Program-made: the position numbers and the translations under genes
DNA from: Phylloscopus collybita
Lineage: Eukaryota; Chordata; Aves; Passeriformes; Phylloscopidae
Assembly: GCA_027886175.1 (NCBI GenBank)
Contig: JAJNNQ010000075.1
Location: 909,001 to 973,000 of the forward strand
Direction of reading: 5' to 3'
DNA length: 64,000 bases
Notes under the pieces: model-generated
What the model was told of the DNA's origin: nothing
The model's database searches: none
Seen by the model: the letters and a program-made list of their open reading frames with translations, nothing else
Part shown: piece after piece, positions 13,101-21,259 of the stretch
Layout of the letters: each line of letters begins with the position of its first letter
Position numbering within the stretch: the first letter of the stretch is position 1

Positions 13101-16100
13101 GGGAAAAACGGGATCCTTGGAAGTGCTGTTAAAAGTTTCAAGGAAGAGAGAAATGGAGAGGCAGATCCAGTTCCTGAAGAGCTGGCACAGGCCAGGAATG
13201 TGCTGGTAAAATCCAGGCACGGATCTCTCCAGAGAAATGAGCAGAGGGGTTGGTAACTGGGAGTTGTAGTCCCAGCAGGAATTGCAGGAAAAGCTTCAGG
13301 AGATACTGGGAGAACCTGGCTGGATCCCAGAAGCTGCTCCACAGCTCAGCTGCCCAAGACTGGACCAAGCTGGGCCGTGTCCAAGACCAGTTTTGGCCAC
13401 AAAGGAGTCACCACCAGGACTCCTTCCAATTAGGGAAGCTGGGGAATGCCCAGAGAGAAACCCAGGAAGTTTAATTTTCATGGAGACTCAAGACATCCAT
13501 GATGTGGGCAGAGGAGTCACCAGCTGGTGCTGAGCTCAGCTCCACAGCCAGCCCCACCTACAGGGAGACACCTTCCCATCCCCAAGGACAGGGAATGAAG
13601 GAAAGCAGGACTCCAGCCAGTCTGGATCGCTGCCATGGGCGTGGGCAAACACACGGAAACCCTTTCACACTGGGAAAAGGGATATTGAAGGGATGACAGA
13701 ATCATGGGATGGTTTGGCTTGGAAGAGACCTTCAAAATCGTGGAATTCCACCCCTCTGCCATGGGCAGGGACACCTTCCACTATCCCAGATTGCTCCAAG
13801 CTCCATCCAAACTGGCCTTGGACACTTCCAGGGATGGGGCAACCACAGCTTCTCTGGGAATTCAATTCCAGGGCCTCCCCACCCTCACAAGGAAGAATTC
13901 CTTCCCAATATCCCATCTAATCTCACCCTATTCCAATTTAAAGCCATTCCCCGTGTCCTGTCCCTTGATCCCTTCTCCCAAGTCCCTCTCCAGCTCTCCT
14001 GGAGCCCCTTCAGGCACTGGAAGGGGCTCTGAGGTCTCCTTGGAGCCTTCCCTTCTCCAGGCTGGACATTCCCAGCTCTCCCAGCCTGGCTCCAGCCCTC
14101 AGAGCATCTCCATGGCCTCCTCTGGACTTGTTCCAGCAGCTCCACATCCTCCTGCTGTTGGACACCAGGACTGGACCACGATCCCAACCCCCCATCCACT
14201 GGGCCAGTGGTCTGTGTCTCCAACCTCAACCCCATAAATTCCTCCTACTAAACCCCACCCCAAAAAAACCAACAAAACAAACACCCAAAAAACAACCCCC
14301 CCCCCCCCGCAAGAAACCACCCCAAAAAACTTGGGATTTTTTTTCCATGCCCTCTCAGCAGCACCAGCACTTCCTAACATGGAGTTTTTCCCTCCAAACA
14401 GGAAGCTCCCAAGTGCACAGACGATCCAGCAGCTGGAAAGCCTGGACTAGGATAACTCCAAGCACCTGCTTTCATTCCAGAGCCACACCAGTCTTTAAAG
14501 CACTTTCACAGAGCCAGAGTTGTCAGCTGGAATTTTTATTCCTCTTTGGAATCCACAAGTTTTTTGAGTCGGGCCAGCACAGGAGAAGTGGCCAAGTGAC
14601 CCTGCTTTAGCCACATTATCCCGTGGGACAGAGAGGGAAACAAAAGCCAGGGAACTGCTCCACACACACACAAAAACAGGCTTGGAAATTCTCCCTTTTT
14701 TTTTTTTTTTTCAGGGTTATCCAGAATTTCCTTCCTTTTTTTTCCAGCCAGAATAATTTAGGAAATTAATATGAGCAGCTATCAGACAAGCAGGAAGAGA
14801 CAACAAGTGGGTTTTTACCCCCTGAAAATCTATTTAGATAGGAAATTCCCTATCATGGAATTAATCTCATGGAGCACCCTGGCTCCCAGCTGGGTTTCTG
14901 TGTGAGACAGGAGCAGCTAAAACCTCTAAAACCTTTTATTGAGAATATGGTTACATCACAGAGCTTTTGAACAAATGAGGGGAGGATTAAGGTTTTAAAT
15001 TTCCCAAGTGGCCTCACTGGTGGTTCATGCAGTCAGCAAGAGGAAGGAAAAAATAAACCCAGGGGTGGGAATAAAAATCTGGGGGGTTGGGGGTTTTAAA
15101 CAGCACAAAGTGCAGCTAAAAACTGAATTTTAGGAGAGTGAAAGTGCTCTGAGGAGGCGGGGGAGGCACAAAGTCAGGGCAAGGTGCCAGCAGGAAACAG
15201 GTGGATTAAGTCCTCTCTCCTAGGACAGAAAACTTGGCAAAAAAAAGGGATTAAAAAAATCACTTTTTCAGCAGCATTCAGGATCCCCTGCAAGGGATAT
15301 GGATCCACACTCCTGATGTTGTCAGGGTGACAAAAACAGCAGGAAAGGGTTGTATTGATAATTTCTTTTAAATAAGAATAACAACAACAAAAATAAAGTA
15401 ATAGAGCTGATCAGGTGCCCTGCTGCTTTAATCAAAGAATAATCATATTATGACAGGGGCTGCTGATGCCCTGCCCAGTTCTCCTTCCAAAGCTTGGCAA
15501 TATATTTTCCATGTTTTTCTTTGTGCTCCAGACCCAAAGGGAATAAATTGGGAAAAAAGTCCCAAATCCCTCCTGTTAATCTTCCCTCACGAGCAGCACC
15601 TGCTCTGTAGACAGGGCCCCGAGTTAAACCCCGACCTGGTTTAAGGTTGCAACCTCTTGAGCTGCAGCCCAGGCTCAAGTGACTCCAGATCAGATTGATC
15701 CAGGGGGGAAAAAAAAGAAAAAAATCCCTTCCAGAGCTTCACTGAGTTTGGCTTTCTTGGCTATTTTGAATTTTTTTTTTTTTTTTAGCAGTGTTTTAGG
15801 ATTTGGGACTTTTTGAAAGAAGAGCTCAGATGATGGAGTGAACTCGCTGCTGGTTTATCCCATTGGATCTCAGGGGGCAAAACTAATGGGAAAAACGCTT
15901 ATATGGACCCCAAACTGGATGTTTTCCACATTTTCTTTCTCCCTAAAACCTTTCTGACCCCAAGAAATCAGGGGCTGGTGGCAGCCTGAGGACAATTCCC
16001 ACTGATTCCATCCCAATTGCTCCTGATTCAACAATCAGCCCCATCTGTCCCACACATCCCAACTTTCCTTGGGAGCAGCTCCCGAGGGAAAAACTCCTCA

Positions 16101-16532
16101 GGAAGCACCACCTTGCCCAGCACCTGCAGGAGTGAGGGGATGGACAGGGAGCACCTGCCTGGATCAGCTTCCCCTGGGGCAAGAAGGAGGTAAAAAAGCC
16201 AAAATATCAGGGAATTAGGTAAAAAGCAGGTACTGGGAAGCTTGGGGATGGAGCCAGCAGAGAAGATGGGATTCAGGAGCGGAGTTTTAGGGATGAGGAG
16301 CTGGGAGGGGGCTGTTTATGGGGGCAGCAACAACATTTCCAGCCCTGGTAGGGTTGGATGTCCCTGTGCCCCCATCCATGGGGACAGCCATCCATCCCTA
16401 TGGATGGGAGAGGGGTGTGGGGCCAGCCCACCCCATCCTCACCTTCCTCGTGCTGCCGCTCTTCGGGCCCTTCAGGAGGACAAGGCCACCGTCCCCGTCC
16501 CCATCCGGGCTCTCCTCCTCGGGGGGCATCAT
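43..16532 (-). CDS. RHPN1: Rhophilin-1, 5' part of gene (six coding exons, continues off the left edge)
   Basis: Rhophilin is a cytoplasmic scaffold that binds GTP-loaded Rho through an N-terminal HR1 coiled coil, followed by BRO1 and PDZ domains. Exons in transcript order are 16443-16532, 8517-8635, 3730-3858, 1479-1554, 1139-1216 and 43-167. All have GT-AG borders and their phases join without a break, giving 205 codons plus 2 bases. The HR1 domain lies in exons 2 and 3 (about residues 31-112); exon 4 carries [15 protein letters not shown] and exon 6 [14 protein letters not shown], both close to mammalian rhophilin-1 as I know it. The rest of BRO1 and the PDZ domain lie outside the window. 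RHPN2 is the only realistic alternative; the divergent TOP1MT neighbour favours RHPN1. The gene spans 16.5 kb mainly because of CR1-filled introns. Confidence 0.93.
265..648 (+). mobile_element. CR1 LINE 3' fragment
   Basis: Sense copy ending in the typical CCAACCCAAACCCATTCCATGA tail, in the RHPN1 intron between exons 5 and 6. Confidence 0.9.
1139..1216 (-). CDS. RHPN1: RHPN1 coding exon 5 (BRO1 domain start)
   Basis: Twenty-six codons, [20 protein letters not shown] then FMELRQ, phase 0 at both ends. The acceptor is AAATCCAG and the donor the less usual GTTGGT. It corresponds to the first BRO1 helix of rhophilin. Confidence 0.92.
1479..1554 (-). CDS. RHPN1: RHPN1 coding exon 4 (HR1-BRO1 linker)
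   Basis: Encodes [20 protein letters not shown] and a few more residues to PLK. The acceptor CTTCTTCCAG splits a serine codon; the donor is GTGAGC. The [14 protein letters not shown] stretch marks entry into the BRO1 domain in both rhophilins. Confidence 0.93.
2227..3020 (-). mobile_element. CR1 LINE 3' fragment, longest copy
   Basis: About 800 bases, antisense to the plus strand. It reaches beyond the 3' UTR into the degraded end of the reverse-transcriptase ORF and abuts a (CCCAT)n tract. Confidence 0.92.
3024..3057. repeat. (CCCAT)n microsatellite
   Basis: Seven pentamer copies directly at the 5' end of the CR1 copy. Confidence 0.95.
3150..3275 (-). mobile_element. CR1 LINE fragment, older subfamily
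   Basis: Has the GAGTCCAACCTGTGAC and GAGTGCCACATCCAG words of an older CR1 group, unlike the neighbouring copy. Confidence 0.8.
3730..3858 (-). CDS. RHPN1: RHPN1 coding exon 3 (HR1 domain, second half)
   Basis: Encodes [20 protein letters not shown] followed by a leucine/glutamate-rich coiled coil ending SSMDVYQND. This is the most conserved rhophilin block in the window. Acceptor TTTCTTGCAG, donor GTGGGT; 129 bases, entering in phase 2 and leaving in phase 2. Confidence 0.95.
4000..4378 (-). mobile_element. CR1 LINE 3' fragment
   Basis: Antisense copy 140 bases from RHPN1 exon 3. Confidence 0.9.
5171..5260. repeat. Near-perfect long hairpin (inverted repeat) in RHPN1 intron 2
   Basis: The left arm 5180-5209 and right arm 5222-5251 are exact reverse complements over 30 bases around a 12-base loop. 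With one mismatch the stem extends to about 5171-5209 paired with 5222-5260. Part of the arm is repeated again just downstream, to about 5285. It could fold as a pre-miRNA-like hairpin or be a small palindromic element; the sequence alone does not decide. Confidence 0.9.
5464..5738 (-). mobile_element. CR1 LINE 3' fragment
   Basis: Antisense copy truncated at CCCTCTCCAGCC. Confidence 0.9.
5886..6468 (-). mobile_element. CR1 LINE 3' fragment
   Basis: Antisense copy starting at an exact AGAATCATGGGATGG end. Confidence 0.92.
7095..7139. repeat. Poly(A) run
   Basis: About 44 uninterrupted A bases. No retrocopy upstream of it was recognised. Confidence 0.95.
7868..8330 (-). mobile_element. CR1 LINE 3' fragment
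   Basis: Antisense copy ending 190 bases before RHPN1 exon 2. Confidence 0.9.
8517..8635 (-). CDS. RHPN1: RHPN1 coding exon 2 (HR1 domain, first half)
   Basis: Encodes [10 protein letters not shown] followed by the basic HR1 helix ending MRAGAENLF. The acceptor is CTCAG and the donor GTGAGT. The exon is 119 bases and leaves phase 2, which exon 3 completes as an arginine. HR1 helices of this type contact the switch regions of RhoA. Confidence 0.92.
8733..9335 (-). mobile_element. CR1 LINE 3' fragment
   Basis: Antisense copy starting about 100 bases beyond RHPN1 exon 2, so two copies bracket this exon. Confidence 0.9.
9936..10069. repeat. Direct duplication, copy 1
   Basis: About 134 bases sharing roughly 90% identity with 11748-11879, in the same orientation, 1.8 kb apart in RHPN1 intron 1. 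The shared core starts near AACATCATTCCATCAGG and ends near CATAAAAG. It does not look like CR1. Confidence 0.85.
10120..10340. mobile_element. CR1 fold-back: antisense tail joined to sense tail
   Basis: Positions 10120-10182 are an antisense CR1 3' end. At about 10180 it switches to a sense copy (CCCAGAGAAGTTGTGGATG onward) to about 10340. Confidence 0.8.
11748..11879. repeat. Direct duplication, copy 2
   Basis: Second copy of the 9936-10069 segment. Similarity fades on both sides, so this is either a local duplication or two members of an uncatalogued short interspersed family. Confidence 0.85.
13699..14165 (-). mobile_element. CR1 LINE 3' fragment
   Basis: Well-preserved antisense copy in RHPN1 intron 1. 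Confidence 0.92.
16443..16532 (-). CDS. RHPN1: RHPN1 coding exon 1 (start codon exon)
   Basis: Thirty codons beginning [16 protein letters not shown] and ending GPKSGSTRK, followed by the donor GTGAGG. The start was chosen because the acidic Pro/Gly-rich leader resembles the short N-terminus of mammalian rhophilin-1 and the exon joins exon 2 in phase 0. The frame stays open for some codons upstream, so a longer N-terminus cannot be excluded. A second ATG follows at once (16527-16529). Confidence 0.7.
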
Positions 16533-16663
16533 CTCCAGGGGTGCCACATCCACAGGCTGGGAATGGGGGGCTGGAGCTGGGGGGCTCCTGCTTGAGCTCG
16601 CAGTGGGGTCCGGGGGCTTGGCGACCCCTCCCTCAGTCCCACAGGGGTCCAGATCCCGGATCT

Positions 16664-17268
16664 GTCCTAAGTGGGGGCTTAAACCCCCCCCCTAAGCCCT
16701 GCTCTGTTCTGCTGCAAAGACCCCTGCACTCAACATCTGGCCAGATGTGAGCCCAAAGAGCTCCCCCCCCACACACACACACCCAGCAGAAATAATTCAG
16801 GTAAAAGAGGGGACACAAACCCCACAGACCCTTCTTTGTAAAGCCACCCCAGGTAAGGGGGTGTTAAATCCTACCAGACCCTAAACGAGGGATGTTTAAA
16901 CTCCCCCAAAAACCTGCGTGGAAGAGCGACCCTAGGTAAGGGAAAGAGGGAGTTTAACCCCCCCGGCAGAGCTACCCTAAACAGGGAGGTGTTTAAACCC
17001 CTACAAACTCCCCTTACAGGAGTTATTCTGAGTGAGGCGGGAGTTTAAACAGAGAGACGCGGGGTGGGGAGGGAGTCAAACCCTCTGAAAAACCCCTTTA
17101 TAAATTGGGGGGGAACCCCCCCAAACTCCCTCTGAAGAGCTATTCTAAATGGCAGAGGGGAAGTCTAAACCCTTCCAAGCCCCCTTTTCCCAACTACCCT
17201 AAACACAGTGAGTTCAAACCCACCTTGCACAGCGACCCTAGACAGGGCAGGGGGTTAAACCCCCCCTC
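16664..17268. repeat. Degenerate GTTTAAAC / ACCCTAAACAGGG minisatellite
   Basis: About eight imperfect units of 45-60 bases. Each has a TTTAAACCCC-type block (for example near 16890, 16948, 16989, 17042, 17164, 17253) and a GCNACCCTAAACAGGG-type block (near 16881, 16930, 16973, 17200, 17241). It fills the space between the RHPN1 start exon and the CpG-rich promoter region. Confidence 0.75.
16733..16748. promoter_or_regulatory. Perfect 16-bp palindrome of two facing E-boxes
   Basis: ACATCTGGCCAGATGT is its own reverse complement and holds one CATCTG and one CAGATG. It uses the same CACATCTGG-like word as the array at 17744-18115. Position upstream of RHPN1 suggests a regulatory site, but function is inferred. 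Confidence 0.5.
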
Positions 17269-17635
17269 CCCTCACCGCCTCCAAAATCCCCCTCCCAGAG
17301 ATGCTCCAACCAAGGGGACCCCCCCTCTAAACTTCCTTCCGGAGCCAAACCCCTCCGACCCACAACTCTACACTCCTTCCCCGTACAGACCCCACCCCGG
17401 GGTGCCCGGGACCCTCCGGCCGTGCCCCCGCTCACCCCCGGTGTCCCCTCAGGCCCCGCCAGCCCCGGAGCAATCGCGGCCGCTCCGCCGAGCGCGGGGC
17501 ATAAGCAGGGCGGAGGGGCGGGGCTTAACCGCCTCGTAACCAATGAGAGAGCGGCACAGCCTTGACGGACGGCGACTTCGCCCAATAGAAGCGCGGAATT
17601 GGGAGAGGCGGTGGGGGGGGAGGAGCGGAGGGGCC

Positions 17636-17650
17636 GTTGCCCGTGGCAAC
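17636..17650. promoter_or_regulatory. RFX-type X-box
   Basis: GTTGCCCGTGGCAAC fits the X-box consensus GTTRCC-N(0-3)-GGYAAC exactly on both half-sites. RFX factors bind such sites in promoters, including cilium genes. Confidence 0.65.
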
Positions 17651-17670
17651 GGTGGGAATTAGAACGCGGG

Positions 17671-17678
17671 TGACGTCA
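17671..17678. promoter_or_regulatory. Full palindromic CRE
   Basis: TGACGTCA, the complete CREB/ATF octamer, 20 bases from the X-box and directly before a GC box, inside the CpG-rich region. Confidence 0.7.
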
Positions 17679-17743
17679 CGGGGGGCGGGGCTCTAGGCAC
17701 CGCCCACAGGCACGGCTGGGCTCGGGCCGCCCCCTCCCGGCTC

Positions 17744-18115
17744 CACATCTGGGTGGGCTCCGATCCCAGTCCGGACACATCTGGATGATCCCAGGTAAAA
17801 CAAGGGGCACCTTCCTCACCCCGGCCACATCTGGACGACCAGCCAGGCGACCTCCCCCATTTTACAGCCACATCTAGGCCTGTCCCCACTGATGCCTCAC
17901 ATCTGGGCGCCTGTCTGGTCCCACCCCCGCCACATCTGGATGACCCCACCTACCACTAGGAGCCCCCGCCCCCATCCCAGCCACATCTGGGCTACTCAGC
18001 TTCTATCCAGGTGTCGTCCACCCTCGCCCCCCGGTCACATCTGGATGGTCCCTCCCTCCTCCTGCCCCTGAAATCCCTGCATCCTGCTCCCCCCGGCTCC
18101 TCTCCTCAACATCTG
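17744..18115. repeat. Array of CACATCTGG words (homotypic E-box cluster)
   Basis: Eight exact CATCTG E-boxes in the same orientation start at 17746, 17778, 17828, 17900, 17933, 17984, 18038 and 18110, plus one degenerate copy near 17871. The sequence between them varies, so it is either an old minisatellite or a selected binding-site cluster. CATCTG/CAGATG is the E-box type favoured by NeuroD/Neurogenin/TAL1 factors. Confidence 0.75.
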
Positions 18116-19306
18116 GGCTGCTGTGCCCTTGCCCTGTTGTAGCTATGGTAGCTGGGCCTATATAAACCGTAGTTTAATGTGAAATATAATAAAAGAAGAA
18201 ATAAAGTCAAATCCACTTTATTCCTTTTTGCAGGCAAATCCTGCCCCATATTCCTGCTCTGAACCTTTGTCCTCAAAGGTCTCTGAGTTTCTGCGTGAGC
18301 CACAATGAAATTAATGAGTGATAAATCCCATTCATATCAATGGGACACAAGGAATTCCGTGCAGATCCAGCTGTTTATTGGGTGGAAAATGTTAGCCCAG
18401 GATACATTAAGTATTTTATAGGATGCGGATTTATTTTGTAACTGCATTTATTGAACCCATTCCACCTTTCCCAGGTTTTTTGTTTTGTTTTTTCCTCATC
18501 AGGGCTTCAGGGACTGTGTGATCCCAGGGTAGGACTTCTCTCCCTCCAGGATTTTCCAATCCAAAAGGAACAACTGTACTAGAAAAGTGGAATTACTGAT
18601 TAATCTGGAATGTTTCATGGATACATCCCCCGACAGCTGCTGTGCTGTCACTAAACAGTGCAGGGATCCCATTCCAGTCTGGTTTTCCTTAAGGATGAGC
18701 CAAACCCTCTTTGTGCTCCACTTTTCCCAAGCAGAGCTCCAGATGGAGCCATCCCATTCCAATTCCCCCCATTGCAAAGAGCACCTGCGAAGTGAAAAAT
18801 CCATGAAAATACAGAAAACTCATCTTAGTTTTTAAGGGATTTACCCCAGATTGCGCTTGGGTGGGATTGGGGAGCAGCTCCAGGCTGGGACAGGTTTCTC
18901 CCAACTGGCATCCCTGCAAAACCCATCTTTTCCCATCATGGACAGGGAAAACGTAGGAGAAACCTCCACCAAGCTGAGGAAATCCAGGGAAAATGGGAGA
19001 AATTCAGATCCAGGCTGTCCTTGGAAGGAGGCGGACAAGGGCGAACAAGCCCCGGCTTGAAGTTGTCCTTCCCTGCTCCCTTCCCCTGGGGCTTGCTGCC
19101 ATCCCTGGACAATCTCCACTCATCCAGCCAGAAAGGTGGCTTGGATGTGGTTTTTTCCCTGGGATGGCGCAACAGGGATCAAAGAGGCTTTCCCAGATCC
19201 AGCCCTTCCTCCGGGGGTTTCCGCTCCCACCCCCGGCCACCAGCCGGGCGGGACCTTCCCAGGGGAACCACTGCTCATCCTGGCTGGGGATTCCATGTGG
19301 AGCAGT

Positions 19307-19515
19307 GGGATTTTGTGCTCTCCAGCACCAGCCAAGGGTCATGGAATGCTTTGGGTTGGAAAGGATCTTCAGGATCATCTCATTTCAGCCCCTCCCTTCC
19401 GCTATCCCAGGTTGCTCCAAGCCCCATCCAACCTGGCCTTGGACACTTCCAGGGGGGGCATGAACAAGGAAAGCTGTGAAAACCAAATTCCTGAGGAAGG
19501 AATTCCCAATCCCAA
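19307..19515. repeat. Inverted duplication, left arm
   Basis: About 205 bases that reappear as reverse complement at 22585-22795. Shared sequence includes a truncated CR1 tail and non-CR1 sequence on both sides (TGCTCTCCAGCACCAGCC on one side, CATGAACAAGGAAAGC on the other). Two independent CR1 insertions would not explain this. Confidence 0.8.
19338..19455 (-). mobile_element. CR1 3' end fragment inside the inverted duplication
   Basis: Truncated antisense tail; its partner lies at 22640-22752 in the opposite orientation. Confidence 0.85.
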
Positions 19516-19549
19516 GCTCTCTGCCCTTTATTCACCCAGTCCCTGAGTT

Positions 19550-19892
19550 TTCCCAGAATTATGGAGTTGTTTGGGTTTGGAATGGGCTTGAAACGTCATC
19601 CAGCACAGAGGGCAGGGAGACCTTCCTGACTAGAACAGGTTGATCCAAGAACTTGGACATTTCCAGTGATAGGGCAGCCACAGCTTCTCTGGGAATTCCA
19701 GCCCAGCCCCTTACCAGCCTCCCAGCCAAGAATTCCTTCCCAATATCCCATTGAATCTGTCCCTATTCCAGTTAAAAGCTCTTCCCCTTGTCCTGGCCCT
19801 CTGTTCCTTGTCGCAAGTCCCTCTCCAGCTCTTCTGGAGCTTCTTCAGGCACTGGAAGGGGCTCTGAGGTCTCCCTGGATCCTTCCTTTCTC
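19550..19892 (-). mobile_element. CR1 LINE 3' fragment
   Basis: Antisense, more diverged than its neighbours. Confidence 0.85.
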
Positions 19893-21218
19893 CCCTAATT
19901 TGGGGAAAGCTTTTTTCCCCTTATCCCTATTTGCCATCCACTTTCCCAGGTGTGCTGGTTACACCTGGTTTAGGATGGATGAGGATATTGGGAGGCTCAG
20001 CTGGGATGAGGTTCTTGATGGCATCGGGGCAGGTGGAAGCAATGGACTCATCCCATGAAAAGGGCTGGAGAGGAGCGGGGTGGGTTTCAGGATGAGGGTT
20101 ATGGGCAGTAGGATTCAGTGGGATCTGGGTTTTGTGCCCAGCCCCTTCCACATCCAACCGTGGAGCTCTGATGGATGAGAGTCAGCTGAGGAAAAATGGA
20201 TTTGGGGATTAATTTAATGATGTAATTGAGGAGGAAGCATCTCCTGCCAAGTAGGTTTTTCCAGATTGTTTTTAAGTCCATACTTTTGGCCCCATTCTCC
20301 ACCTGAGTGGTCCCAAAGTGTTTCCCTGCTTCCCTGGGTCTCATTGCTGGTTGAGGGACACTCCCAAAATTCAGCTTTTGGGCTAAAACTTCATTTCCCA
20401 GGGTGCATTCTCGGCTGGGAGCCTCCAATCAGGCTGAGGGAGACTTTAAAGGAGTTTCCTGGGGGAGGGGGTTTCCCTTAGGGAAGCAGCTGGGTAAGGA
20501 GTGAGGTCTTCTCCAGGCTGGCTGGGATTGGGAATGTTCTCCTGTACCAACTGAGCTTCATCCCAACTGCAGCTTGCAAGTGCACTTGGCATAGCAGAGC
20601 CTGGTAAAATATGAAGTTTTTCCAAGTGTTTTCTACTCCTAGAAAAAATTTAGGATGTTTTATGCTTTTCACTTACCTCCTTAAGAAATCCTGGAGTTTT
20701 TTTTTTCCTCAATGTGGAGGTTTTTCATGGATGGGGATCAGGAATATGGCCTTCATTCCTTTCAGCCTCTTGAGTTTCTGGGGAAAACAGGGATTTGGGA
20801 GAGATTGGCTGCTTTTGAGAAGAGGAGGGGAGAGGTGGTGGTGGAGACTCAATATCTCCGTTTCCCCCATTTCTCTGCTGTGCTTAATTATTATTAATAG
20901 TGATGGTGGAAGCTGTGAGTTTCTGAAAAATTTTAGGGAATTTCCTCTTTTTTTTCCTTTTATTGTCTTTCATTTTGCTGCCTCCAACAGAAGTTCAGGG
21001 ACTGAGCTAAAGGATTTTCCTTCTTTCTTTTCAACATGGGTCCTCATTAAAGCTGAGCTTGACCCTGTCAGCTCCAAACTTTGGGGCTGAGCTGTTGGGG
21101 TTTCCTTGGAGAGCAAAACTGGGGTGGCACCAACCCTGGGCTGTTTTCCATCTCATTCCAGTGACTGTCCTTGGATTCTCTGCCTTGGCCCTCCCAAGAG
21201 GTTGTGGATGACAGAGCC

Positions 21219-21259
21219 ATGGGGGTGTCAAAAGCCATTGGGGTGAAGAGCAGCAGCAG
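21219..21259 (+). CDS. TOP1MT: TOP1MT coding exon 1 (proposed start)
   Basis: Encodes [13 protein letters not shown] and leaves phase 2. The ATG has a strong Kozak context (GCCATGG) and the donor is GTGGGT. The phase matches exon 2 exactly, making SSSRKRKNEL across the join. An upstream non-coding exon in the CpG region is likely but not seen. Confidence 0.5.

Larger units (their letters stand above)
8636..16442. other. RHPN1 intron 1 (7.8 kb), repeat-rich
   Basis: It contains CR1 fragments at 8.7-9.3, 10.1-10.3 and 13.7-14.2 kb, a 135-bp direct duplication (9936-10069 and 11748-11879) and an A/C-rich low-complexity patch near 14.24-14.33 kb. No further coding exon was found in 14.2-16.4 kb. 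Confidence 0.7.
17380..17720. promoter_or_regulatory. CpG-rich promoter region, RHPN1 and possibly TOP1MT
   Basis: The most GC- and CpG-rich stretch of the window. It holds two CCAAT boxes (17540-17544, 17582-17586), an RFX X-box, a full CRE and a GC box (17681-17690). It lies about 0.9 kb upstream of the RHPN1 start exon and 3.5 kb upstream of the first TOP1MT coding exon, between genes that diverge. No TATA box was seen. Transcription start sites cannot be placed from sequence alone. Confidence 0.75.
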
